Part shown: positions 54,155 to 60,623 of the stretch, one piece after another
How positions within the stretch are numbered: the first letter of the stretch is position 1
How the letters are laid out: each line of letters opens with the position of its first letter
Origin: an uncultured Verrucomicrobiales bacterium
GTDB taxonomy: Bacteria > Verrucomicrobiota > Verrucomicrobiia > Verrucomicrobiales > Akkermansiaceae
Direction of reading: 5' to 3'
Assembly (NCBI GenBank): GCA_947039485.1
Contig: CAMQZC010000017.1
Span: 1 to 60,623, forward strand
DNA: 60,623 nucleotides
Position numbers and translations under genes: made by a program
The notes under the pieces: generated by a model
Seen by the model: the letters and a program-made list of their open reading frames with translations, nothing else
What the model was told of the DNA's origin: nothing
Database searches by the model: none

Positions 54155-54680
54155 GACACATGCCCCCCACCTCCGATGAGATGTGGGGGCGTGACCAAAG
54201 CTCCACCGGCAAGACCCGTCGGAGCAGCTCCCCTGCAATCGCATAGCGATTAGCCTCAGCCTTAGCTCATAGAAGAAGCTGGCGCATTGAGCCATGGCTA
54301 TCTGCCACGCTGAGCCCCACCCTGCCCGAGCGAAGCTCGCTCATCCAGAGGAGCAGCCATCGTCGCGACAGCGTCCCACGCAGCGGCAGCAGCCATGGGC
54401 GTGCGCTCAGCACAAACGGCAACTTCCATAAAAGTTTGGGAGCAGCCCCTAGCCTGTCTGGCCAGACAGCCCACCAGCAACCACATCGTGATTGCCCTCA
54501 GCGAAGCTCCTAAAGAAGCTCTAGCGTCATGAGCCGTGGCAACAAGCCCCTAGCCCCTGCCCAGCTACGCTGAGCCCTACATTGCCCGAGCGAAGCTCGC
54601 TCATCAGATTGAGCATAGTCACGCAGCAGCAAACACACAAGGCGACCACTCACACTGCGCCACCCCCCTCAAGAAAGCAT
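54155..54680. other. Long intergenic region with degenerate direct repeats and hairpins
   Basis: No convincing gene in about 525 bases. It opens with a CCCCCCAC / GTGGGGGC hairpin after the pth-linked gene. The 21-base block GCCCGAGCGAAGCTCGCTCAT occurs at 54324-54344 and 54584-54604; each contains a GAGCG/CGCTC hairpin and is preceded by CGCTGAGCCC-AC. Less perfect matches extend the similarity upstream (AGAAGCT...GCGNNATGAGCCNTGGC near 54270 and 54510). It may hold eroded duplicates, REP-like elements or an RNA; I could not match it to RNase P, tmRNA, 6S or 4.5S RNA. Confidence 0.6.
54324..54604 (+). repeat. Direct repeat pair with internal hairpin
   Basis: Two identical 21-base copies (54324-54344 and 54584-54604), 260 bases apart, each able to form a GAGCG-AAGCT-CGCTC hairpin. 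Confidence 0.85.
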
Positions 54681-54720
54681 AAAAAAAAGCGCTCCCTCAT
54701 GCGAGGAAGCGCTTTTAAAA
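54681..54720 (-). terminator. Terminator after rplS
   Basis: Stem of about 14 pairs (54685-54698 with 54703-54716, one mismatch) around ATGC. On the minus strand it ends in TTTTTTTT. Confidence 0.9.
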
Positions 54721-54729
54721 AATTGGAGC

Positions 54730-55083
54730 TTAGCCAGTCTTGCGAGCGGACTTAACAGTCACAGCACTCTTACCAACACGGTCGCGGAGGTAATGAAGCT
54801 TTGCGCGACGTACTTTGCCACGGTTAACGATCTCAACCTTAGCAATCTTGGGCGTATGGACAGGGAAAGAACGCTCTACACCTTCACCGTAGGAAATCTT
54901 ACGGACAGTGAATGCTTCGTTCACGCTGGAACCGCGACGAGCGATTACGATACCTTGATAGATCTGTACGCGCTCCTTACCGCCTTCGATAACGCGGCAG
55001 TGAACCTTAACTGTGTCACCTACGTTAAATGGTGTCACGTCGCTCTTAAGCTGTTCTTCATTGATTTTGTCGAGAATGTTCAT
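54730..55083 (-). CDS. rplS: 50S ribosomal protein L19
   Basis: Ribosomal protein at the subunit interface. 117 residues, the normal size: [87 protein letters not shown]. It is one of the few genes here with a textbook ribosome-binding site (AAGGAG six bases before the ATG). Its leader of about 60 bases contains a CAGGT/ACCTG hairpin. The usual rpsP-rimM-trmD partners are not adjacent. Confidence 0.98.
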   Translation of the reverse strand: MNILDKINEEQLKSDVTPFNVGDTVKVHCRVIEGGKERVQIYQGIVIARRGSSVNEAFTVRKISYGEGVERSFPVHTPKIAKVEIVNRGKVRRAKLHYLRDRVGKSAVTVKSARKTG

Positions 55084-55147
55084 CTTGTCTCCTTCTTAAT
55101 ACTAAATTTTCAATTTCAGGTCTTTCATCAACCTGAGCGGGTGCGCA

Positions 55148-55176
55148 AGCTTACACTATTTTCAAATAATTGGCAA
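55148..55176 (-). promoter_or_regulatory. rplS promoter
   Basis: Minus strand TTGCCA (55171-55176), 17-base spacer, TAAGCT (55148-55153). The leader of ~60 bases ends in a strong AAGGAG. Confidence 0.6.
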
Positions 55177-55195
55177 CCCAAATTTGCGTTTATAC

Positions 55196-56683
55196 TCATT
55201 TTTTTACCTTTTCGCCCTTCCTCATCACCGGAATCTTAGGCTTAGGGGCTAGGAAATGCTGCGCCAACATCCGACGAATCATATATAAATGATCAGATCC
55301 GGCACGGCGAAGCAGCAGCCTCTCCATATACGCCTTTGCCTCGGCGCGCTTCCCCTGCAGAAGTAAAATCTCAATCACCGCATACTCCGTACGCATCAAC
55401 ACAGCATCATCATCCGAGCGCTTTAGGATAAAACGCATCCCATCCAGAGCATCATCATAACGCCCCTGAGCCAAATCGCGGCAAGCCCGCATGCCGGGAT
55501 TGAGAGCCACCGCAGCAGGCGGCGAGGGATAAGGTCGATACAAAGGATCACCCAGCACCACCCCCATCCACGACAGCTGAGGTGTGGCATGAGCCGCAGC
55601 CTCAGCCACGCAATAACCCTGTAAAAGCCGCTCATAAAAAACATCCTGACGCAAACCGCCCCCCAAATACGGCTCCCAAACATTTCCCGAGCTCACATCA
55701 GCCCCCCTCATCAGCAGAGCCCCAGCCCAGCCCTCGCCGAGATTAGTAACATCCGTCGCACTAAAAGAATGTAAATGCATCGCCACTGCCCCTGGAGCAA
55801 AGCGGAATGGCGAGCTCTCCCTAGGCACACCCTTAGGATAATGCATGCGAAAAGGCCCATTCGCCGAGCCCTCATACCAGCCAAAATACATCACCGTGGG
55901 CGTAGGCATCGGGAAATGCTCCGGCAGCGAGCTACGTAATCCATCCACAAATACCGGCTGACCAGCCTCAATAGCGCGATCCACAATCGTGCGGAACCAT
56001 TTGTCACCCGACGCATAAGGGCCATGATAATCAACCACAGTCCAGCCCTGCAAGCCCCCCTGTGCCTCCACCTCAATAGGGCGAAGTATCATCCGCTTGC
56101 TCACCGCCACAGAAGGAGAATCAATACGACACACCGACAAATAGCGACTCATCGAAGCAGTCAAACTCGCAGAGCGTCCAAAAAGCGGATTTGCTAACAT
56201 CCTATCGCGAGGATAAGACTCTGATCCAAGCTGCGCCAACTCACTATCCACACTAGCTGCTAGCGTCTGCTGCCATGGCTTTGCTTTCGCCCCCTTTGGC
56301 ACAGCCGCCGCCTTGATACGCAGCGGCAAATCAGGCATCAGCACCATCGCGCGAATCGGCAACAGCGCCAAACGCCGTGATGCAGGAAAATGCAAATTAC
56401 GCTCGGAGCCCAGCTGCAAGAGCGGGCACGCAATCAAGGTCTCAAACTGCGCCTGAGAGATATCCTTAAGCCGCGGCTGCATCGGGATAGAGAGCGGGAG
56501 CATATTCTCCGCTGGAATCCGACGCGTGCGCTGATACAACTCCGCACACTCGCGACTAGCTCGCGACTGAGAATTATACACCACCGCCACATGATACGGC
56601 TGCAAATCAGAGCCAGCCAAAGCTATCCCAGAACAAATCAAAGCCAGACACAAGCAAAGCCTCAGAGCAAAAGTCAACATCAC
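55196..56683 (-). CDS. Secreted TIGR03790-type protein, function unknown
   Basis: 495 residues with signal peptide MMLTFALRLCLCLALICSGIALA. The mature chain matches my memory of the TIGR03790 family: VAVVYNSQSRASRECAELYQRTRRIPAENMLPL, a central VDYHGPYASGDKW, and the strongly conserved end FAPGAVAMHLHSFSATD, GEGWAGALLMRGADVSSGNVWEPYLGGG, YCVAEAAAHATPQLSWMGVVLGDPLYRPY. The C-terminal ~100 residues are helical and TPR-like. The biochemical role is unknown. The start overlaps the thioesterase stop by four bases (operon of three). The family assignment is from memory, not a search. Confidence 0.75.
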   Translation of the reverse strand: MMLTFALRLCLCLALICSGIALAGSDLQPYHVAVVYNSQSRASRECAELYQRTRRIPAENMLPLSIPMQPRLKDISQAQFETLIACPLLQLGSERNLHFPASRRLALLPIRAMVLMPDLPLRIKAAAVPKGAKAKPWQQTLAASVDSELAQLGSESYPRDRMLANPLFGRSASLTASMSRYLSVCRIDSPSVAVSKRMILRPIEVEAQGGLQGWTVVDYHGPYASGDKWFRTIVDRAIEAGQPVFVDGLRSSLPEHFPMPTPTVMYFGWYEGSANGPFRMHYPKGVPRESSPFRFAPGAVAMHLHSFSATDVTNLGEGWAGALLMRGADVSSGNVWEPYLGGGLRQDVFYERLLQGYCVAEAAAHATPQLSWMGVVLGDPLYRPYPSPPAAVALNPGMRACRDLAQGRYDDALDGMRFILKRSDDDAVLMRTEYAVIEILLLQGKRAEAKAYMERLLLRRAGSDHLYMIRRMLAQHFLAPKPKIPVMRKGEKVKK

Positions 56684-57078
56684 AGCATCAAGCTCGCCAG
56701 AGCAGCACGCTCAGAATCAACATAAAACACCTTCTGCCCCTCAGTATCAATCCGAGCGGTCACCCAAGACACGCGTGCACACAGCCCATGCTCTCCATAC
56801 ACCTCAAACGACCATGTCAGAGACGAGGCTCCAATCTTCGCAACCGAAGCCCTGAGCTCATAACCCTCCCAAAAATGCAGAGGAGCCATATAATCCACCG
56901 ACACATGCACACGTGGTAGTATCAACTCACGCTGCGTCATCATCGCAATAAAACCTATCGATTCCAATGCATACAACTCAGCCTCCTCCGCATAGCGAAG
57001 GTAATTGGAAAAATGAACAATCCGCGCAGCATCCGTCTCATGAAAAGCCACACGCCCCCGGTAAATAAAAGCAGACAT
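56680..57078 (-). CDS. Acyl-CoA thioesterase, YbgC/4-HBT hotdog family
   Basis: 132 residues, single hotdog domain. FHETDAARIVHFSNYLRYAEEAELYALESIG carries the catalytic Asp of the YbgC/4-hydroxybenzoyl-CoA thioesterase type (usual form TDxxGxVxxxxY). RVHVSVDYMAPLHFWEGYELRASVAKIGASSLTWSFEVYG follows. Hydrolyses acyl-CoA in the cytoplasm; no Tol-Pal genes are adjacent to hint at the YbgC role. It sits between the membrane-protein gene (17-base gap) and the TIGR03790 gene (overlap). Confidence 0.9.
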   Translation of the reverse strand: MSAFIYRGRVAFHETDAARIVHFSNYLRYAEEAELYALESIGFIAMMTQRELILPRVHVSVDYMAPLHFWEGYELRASVAKIGASSLTWSFEVYGEHGLCARVSWVTARIDTEGQKVFYVDSERAALASLML

Positions 57079-57095
57079 GATATAAAAGCTTAAAA

Positions 57096-58223
57096 TTATC
57101 GACTCAAGACATGCGAACGCCAGTCCGCACTCAAGCGCTTGCGACGGCGATCCTCAGACGCATCCCAGCCCTCATCATACAACTCAGAAATATTAATCTT
57201 TGAGCCATCCAAGTTGCGATGCACAAACAAGATCAGCTTCCGGCGCCCATCGGTCAAGGTCACGAAAGGCTCGCGCCCCGTCACAGCGTCCTCAGACGCG
57301 GCTAAAGAACGACCATCAGCCTCGCGCAGCTGCGAGCGCAGGCCCAAAGGCAGTCTCTCCAAGCCCAAGCTGCGCTCAGCCTGCGCATCCGACATCCCCG
57401 CGAGACGATCATAACGAGCAACATCCTTGAACACACGATAAGCAGCATGCAAGCCAGAATACGATGACAGATACCTAGCCTGAGCACCAGGTTCGCCACT
57501 CACATCATACATCCGAGCAAGATCGCGCTCGCGCTCAAAAGCAGGCGTCGCCACACGAGGGAACAGCAAGAAAAAGGCAACACACACCAAGAGACAAAGC
57601 CCAAGCGCTAAAGAGAACGTGCGCCGCCGCACAATGAGCACACGTGCCGCAACATAAAAACGCGTCACCAAAGCCATATCAGCAGAGCCAAAGAGGAAGC
57701 GCGGCTGCGAGCACACAGGATTCGCCGCAATATCAGCCACTGTACGGCCAGTGGCAGGCGCCAAATCCGAAAGTTCAACCTCATTTGCATCATAATCCTC
57801 AAGCGGTGTGGTGAAGAAATACGACAAGAAAGCCAGACGAAAAGCCACACTAGCCATCGTCATAATCAAGAGCATCAAGAGCCCCCAGCCCAGCATCCCC
57901 CCCTGATAGAAAAGAGTAGGACTCACCCACTCAGGGTAAAACACCGCCAACAGAGGATACGCCAAGAAGCCCAAGAACAACGCCCCGAAAAGCGCCGTAA
58001 ACCAAACGAGATTACGGCGAGGACCAGCAATAGCCACCAACTCCATCGCCAGCAGAGGAAAGAGCCAGAGCAGCGAGCGCAGTTTGTAGAGAGAGAGCGC
58101 CTCCTGACCATCCAAATGTGGGGATGATGGAACAATTAAATCGGGGTACGATAAGGTAAAAAGCAACACAAGCGCAAAGAAAAGCGCAAAGAAAAAACGT
58201 AAAATAGTGAGAACACCCATCAT
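57096..58223 (-). CDS. Multi-pass membrane protein, function unknown
   Basis: 375 residues. About five hydrophobic segments: ILRFFFALFFALVLLFTLSY, LWLFPLLAMELVAIAG, LVWFTALFGALFLGFLAYPLLAVF, GMLGWGLLMLLIMTMASVAF and, after a ~50-residue loop, LALGLCLLVCVAFFLLFP. A charged C-terminal domain of ~150 residues follows (DEGWDASEDRRRKRLSADWRSH). TTG 58226 precedes the transcription start predicted from the promoter, so ATG 58223 is used. It heads the operon with the thioesterase and TIGR03790 genes. The family is not recognised. Confidence 0.65.
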   Translation of the reverse strand: MMGVLTILRFFFALFFALVLLFTLSYPDLIVPSSPHLDGQEALSLYKLRSLLWLFPLLAMELVAIAGPRRNLVWFTALFGALFLGFLAYPLLAVFYPEWVSPTLFYQGGMLGWGLLMLLIMTMASVAFRLAFLSYFFTTPLEDYDANEVELSDLAPATGRTVADIAANPVCSQPRFLFGSADMALVTRFYVAARVLIVRRRTFSLALGLCLLVCVAFFLLFPRVATPAFERERDLARMYDVSGEPGAQARYLSSYSGLHAAYRVFKDVARYDRLAGMSDAQAERSLGLERLPLGLRSQLREADGRSLAASEDAVTGREPFVTLTDGRRKLILFVHRNLDGSKINISELYDEGWDASEDRRRKRLSADWRSHVLSR

Positions 58224-58229
58224 CAACCT

Positions 58230-58258
58230 AGTCTACGCTCTAACAGCCCCGCTGTCAA
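58230..58258 (-). promoter_or_regulatory. Promoter of the membrane-protein operon, leaderless geometry
   Basis: Minus strand TTGACA (58253-58258), 17-base spacer, TAGACT (58230-58235), then six bases (AGGTTG) to ATG 58223. Confidence 0.7.
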
Positions 58259-58350
58259 GAACGCGTATGTGCGCAAAGGCATATCCACACACACGCACAC
58301 CCTGAGTGCGCTGAGCAAGTAGCGCAGCCCCTGCACAGCCAAGCAAAAAA

Positions 58351-59430
58351 TTAAGTGCCCATCACCATCGTCCACTGCGCCTCGGTCAGGCAGCCGCCCA
58401 CACGCGTGAGCTCCAGCAGGCGCTGCTCCAGCTCCGACGGCGGCTCCACGCAGCCCTGCGGCACACGCCCAGCCAGCAACTCTAGCGCACACTCATTATG
58501 CAGCGCCATCGTCGTCTCCATATAGCGCATCAGCGTCGGCTCATCAAGGATAAAGTTCAACGCCATCTTACCAGCAAGCACTCGCGCATCAGGCATCCCT
58601 GCCCCGTACTCATCCTCCACCCCCATATTCACCAGCAGGGCAGGAGAGGCCGCCAGTGCCGCCATGTCAAGCCTGCCTGCCAGAGCATCAGCCACACCTG
58701 TGACCGTCACCACACAAAAAGCCGCCTCGGCAGCGGACTGCAAAGCCACCCTATCATCCAGCGCGATAAAATCAACCCCTTCAGGCAACTCCTTCTGAGC
58801 AATATCAACCACCGTCACCGACATGCCACGAGCCAAGACCTCAGTCAAAATACCACGCCCCACCTTGCCACAGCCCACCAGCACGAGAGACTTGCCAGCC
58901 AGTGAATCATATCCTAGCTGAGCCATCGCGCGCACAAAGCCATCCCCCGTACCCAGAGCCGTCTCCATGAGCTTGATACGCCCAGCATCTGCAACCATCA
59001 CAGGACAAGAGCAGCCCTCAAATCGCGACACGCCCGATCGCGTCAACTCCACAAAACCATAGAGAGGATGCAAACTCGCATACTGCCCTGCACAGTCCAA
59101 AATCAGATCCAGCGGCTGACCAGCCGCCTGCTCCGCCTCCAGCTGCGCCAACAAGCACACGCGCACCCCCAGAGCCTGAGCACGCGCCAAAGCCTGCGCA
59201 TCACCCGCAATCACGGGCTCGGCAGAGACCGTCAGCTGCGCACCAGCCGCCAGCAAGGCCAGATGCTTTGCCAGCGTGTTGCGAAAGAGAGGCGTATTAT
59301 CCAACACGCGCAGCCCCTCCAGAGGGCGAGTGCGCGACCAGTCCTCAATCTGTGCCAATAGACAGGGCCACTCCGTGGCTGAGTAAAACTCCAGTAAATA
59401 TTTTTTCAACGCCCGTAGCTGCTCATTCAT
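58351..59430 (-). CDS. S-adenosylhomocysteine-hydrolase-like protein, divergent
   Basis: 359 residues; canonical AdoHcyase is ~430-480. The N-terminal region (RPLEGLRVLDNTPLFRNTLAKHLALLAAGAQLTVS) resembles the start of AdoHcyase (PLxGxRIxxxLHMTxxTAxLIETLxALGAEV). The middle has DGFVRAMAQLGYDSLAGKSLVLVGCGKVGRGILTEVLARGMSVTVVDI, an NAD-binding Rossmann with GCGKVGRG. The AdoHcyase substrate block LHMT is replaced by DNTPLFRNT and the C-terminal LAxxHxxxxxxxLTxxQxxY element is not seen. It may bind NAD and a related substrate, but activity is doubtful. It diverges from the ABC ATPase gene. Confidence 0.65.
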   Translation of the reverse strand: MNEQLRALKKYLLEFYSATEWPCLLAQIEDWSRTRPLEGLRVLDNTPLFRNTLAKHLALLAAGAQLTVSAEPVIAGDAQALARAQALGVRVCLLAQLEAEQAAGQPLDLILDCAGQYASLHPLYGFVELTRSGVSRFEGCSCPVMVADAGRIKLMETALGTGDGFVRAMAQLGYDSLAGKSLVLVGCGKVGRGILTEVLARGMSVTVVDIAQKELPEGVDFIALDDRVALQSAAEAAFCVVTVTGVADALAGRLDMAALAASPALLVNMGVEDEYGAGMPDARVLAGKMALNFILDEPTLMRYMETTMALHNECALELLAGRVPQGCVEPPSELEQRLLELTRVGGCLTEAQWTMVMGT

Positions 59431-59436
59431 TCATCC

Positions 59437-59465
59437 AGACTAAATCAAAGCCCCACAGATTACAA
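59437..59465 (-). promoter_or_regulatory. Promoter of the AdoHcyase-like gene, leaderless geometry
   Basis: Minus strand TTGTAA (59460-59465), 17-base spacer, TAGTCT (59437-59442), then six bases (GGATGA) to ATG 59430. Confidence 0.55.
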
Positions 59466-59519
59466 GCGCATTAGTTTGAAGATGCGCAACTTTTCACGCT
59501 CGCGGGGCTGTTCTGACAC

Positions 59520-59548
59520 TTGCCCTGAGAGCATCAGCATGATAGAAT
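59520..59548 (+). promoter_or_regulatory. Promoter of the ABC ATPase gene, leaderless geometry
   Basis: TTGCCC (59520-59525), 17-base spacer, TAGAAT (59543-59548). ATG codons lie three (59552) and six (59555) bases beyond; the six-base one fits the pattern of other genes here. Confidence 0.6.
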
Positions 59549-59554
59549 AGAATG

Positions 59555-60340
59555 ATGCCCCTGCTCGATCTCGATCACATCTCTGTCCACTTCCCCATCG
59601 ACCAAGGCTGGGGCAAGCCCCATCAGATTCTGCGCGCGGTGGATGACGTGAGCCTGAGCATGGAGAGAGGCGAGATACTGGGGCTAGTGGGTGAGTCGGG
59701 ATGTGGCAAATCCACCCTCTCGCGCGCCATCATGCAACTCCAGCCAATCAAGAGCGGGCGCATCCTGCTGGATGGGGAGGAGCTCTCTGCCCTACCCGCG
59801 ACAGAGCTGCGCCGTCGCAGACTCGACTTCCAGATGGTCTTCCAAGACCCCTATGCCTCGCTCAACCCTCGCTACAGCATCTACAGCTGCCTACTAGAGG
59901 CTCTCTCTGTGCGCAAGAGCACCAAGCCCAGCCGCAGCGATGCACAGGGAGCTGTAGCAGCACTCATGGAGCGTGTCGGTCTCTCTGCTGATCTGATGCA
60001 CAAATACCCCCATGAGTTCTCAGGCGGTCAGCGTCAGCGCATCGCCATCGCGCGTGCCATCGCGCCTCAGCCCTCTCTCATCCTCGCTGATGAGCCGGTG
60101 TCGGCTCTTGATGTCTCCATCCAAAGCCAGATTCTCAACCTCCTGCTCCAGCTGCGTGAGGAGCTTGGGCTGACGATGATTTTCATCTCACACGATCTCT
60201 CTGTCGTGCGCTATCTCGCCGACAATATTGCAGTGATGCAGCGAGGGAAGATACAGGAGTACGCCCCAGCAGAGCAGATTTTTGCGTCCCCCCAGCGCAG
60301 CTATACCAAGCGCCTACTTGAGGCGATTCCGCATTTTTAA
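59555..60340 (+). CDS. ABC transporter ATP-binding protein, OppF/DppF type
   Basis: 261 residues (262 if ATG 59552 is used). Powers an oligopeptide/dipeptide or nickel importer. Walker A GLVGESGCGKSTLSRAI, Q-loop QMVFQDPYASLNPR (the QDPYASLNPR form is typical of OppF/DppF), signature EFSGGQRQRIAIARAI, Walker B LILADEPVSALDVSIQ, and the switch His in IFISHDLSVVRYL. The end HF after SYTKRLLEAIPHF lacks the long C-terminal solute-specificity tail of many OppF proteins. No permease or binding-protein gene is visible; they may lie beyond the contig. Confidence 0.94.
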   Translation: MPLLDLDHISVHFPIDQGWGKPHQILRAVDDVSLSMERGEILGLVGESGCGKSTLSRAIMQLQPIKSGRILLDGEELSALPATELRRRRLDFQMVFQDPYASLNPRYSIYSCLLEALSVRKSTKPSRSDAQGAVAALMERVGLSADLMHKYPHEFSGGQRQRIAIARAIAPQPSLILADEPVSALDVSIQSQILNLLLQLREELGLTMIFISHDLSVVRYLADNIAVMQRGKIQEYAPAEQIFASPQRSYTKRLLEAIPHF

Positions 60341-60392
60341 TTACAGCGGGCGCCGAGGGCAAGCCTTCTTATCGCGCCACTTGTGCAGGCTG

Positions 60393-60422
60393 CAAAAAAG
60401 CCCCAACTCCGATGGGGAGCTG
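60393..60422 (-). terminator. Terminator after the PEP-CTERM gene
   Basis: Minus strand GCTCCCCA ... TGGGGC hairpin (about 60400-60420) followed by TTTTTTG. It lies 27 bases past the stop. Confidence 0.7.
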
Positions 60423-60448
60423 AGGCTTGATCGTAAAATAAAGTCTAT

Positions 60449-60575
60449 TTATCGACGGCGGCGAGCCATGAGACCAGCCAAGGCAAGCAAGCTCAGCGTA
60501 GCTGTTGTTGGTTCCGGCACGGATTCTGTCACGATGGTAAGACCTGCGGCGCTGTAGCCGGGAGCTACGGGATTT
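60449..60575 (-). CDS. PEP-CTERM protein, C-terminal fragment
   Basis: Only the last ~42 residues are present. The end reads TESVPEPTTATLSLLALAG followed by LMARRRR and a TAA stop. This is the tripartite PEP-CTERM signal: VPEP, a hydrophobic helix of ~14 residues, then a basic cluster. Such proteins are sorted by exosortase to the cell surface, and are abundant in many Verrucomicrobiota. Upstream residues (NPVAPGYSAAGLTIV) are too few for a function. The gene is cut off by the adapter sequence that begins at 60576, so its true 5' part is missing. Confidence 0.9.
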
Positions 60576-60623
60576 AGATCGGAAGAGCGTCGTGTAGGGA
60601 AAGAGTGTGTCAGTACGTGTAGA
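60576..60623 (+). other. Illumina adapter and index, not genomic
   Basis: From 60576 the sequence is AGATCGGAAGAGCGTCGTGT followed by AGGGAAAGAGTGT (33 bases), the standard Illumina read-2-side adapter. The next eight bases, GTCAGTAC, occupy the i5 index place, and GTGTAGA is the first part of the flow-cell-side sequence that follows the index. Anything after 60575 is therefore an untrimmed read end carried into the assembly. Confidence 0.96.

Noticed and set aside
54155..54680. RNase P RNA, tmRNA, 6S or 4.5S RNA in the long intergenic region
   Set aside because: None of the conserved core words (for example GAGGAAAGTCC or the tmRNA T-arm) is present on either strand.
1..60623. CRISPR arrays, restriction-modification, toxin-antitoxin or insertion sequences
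   Set aside because: I looked for repeat-spacer arrays, transposase motifs and terminal inverted repeats across the window and saw none.

Overview
The window looks like a contig from a Verrucomicrobiota genome, probably assembled from short metagenomic or draft reads. The lineage call rests on several things read directly. A PEP-CTERM tail (VPEPTTATLSLL, then an Arg-rich end) sits at the right edge. LL-diaminopimelate aminotransferase (dapL) is typical of the PVC group. There is also a TIGR03790-type protein, a DUF4091-type glycoside hydrolase with an F5/8C domain, and a one-chain GcvP. The lineage is inferred from gene content; no 16S gene is present. Both ends look like assembly boundaries. 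The left end stops just inside a transcript driven by a near-consensus, UP-element-like promoter (possibly an rRNA operon). The right end (60576-60623) is Illumina adapter plus an index, not genome.

Layout. 1-3.9 kb: outward promoter, a decayed copy of the glyS 3' end, glyS, dgt. 3.9-8.2 kb: a secreted glycoside hydrolase, an MFS permease with a fresh 51-bp internal duplication, and a small AP2-like protein. 8.5-13.1 kb: glycine cleavage genes gcvT-gcvH-gcvP. 13.2-18.7 kb: a membrane protein, a GH16 glucanase, a YD-repeat membrane protein, hemC and ffh. 18.7-26.0 kb: an isolated phage-tail-like gene between ffh and secA, then secA and argA. 26.1-28.0 kb: an AT-rich pair of glycan genes (a glycosyltransferase-like protein and a GT11 fucosyltransferase). 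28.2-37.0 kb: nadC-dprA, a lipoprotein D,D-carboxypeptidase, small envelope proteins, an LpxL-GT9 fusion, then hisB-hisH-lptF/G. 37.0-44.0 kb, minus strand: a TPR protein-murJ-secreted protein operon and hom-lysC. 44.2-54.2 kb: two identical tRNA-Gly(GCC) genes, an ankyrin protein, a Ca2+ P-type ATPase, an MFS gene broken by a 65-bp duplication, dapL, and leuA-pth-hypothetical. 54.2-60.6 kb: a repeat-bearing intergenic region, rplS, a membrane protein/thioesterase/TIGR03790 operon, an AdoHcy-hydrolase-like protein diverging from an OppF-type ATPase, and the PEP-CTERM fragment.

Working together. hom and lysC with dapL cover steps of the aspartate/diaminopimelate pathway. leuA, hisBH and argA add amino-acid synthesis. 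LpxL-GT9, LptF/G, MurJ, the carboxypeptidase and the fucosyltransferase build a Gram-negative envelope. SecA and Ffh serve export. GH16 and the DUF4091-type enzyme suggest growth on polysaccharide.

The most striking genome-wide signal is promoter placement. At about ten genes a sigma70-like -10 box ends exactly six bases (once seven) before the ATG, which predicts leaderless mRNAs. Other points worth following are the orphan phage-tail gene, the LpxL-GT9 fusion, the AP2-like protein, the broken MFS gene, the decayed glyS copy, and the adapter at the contig end.
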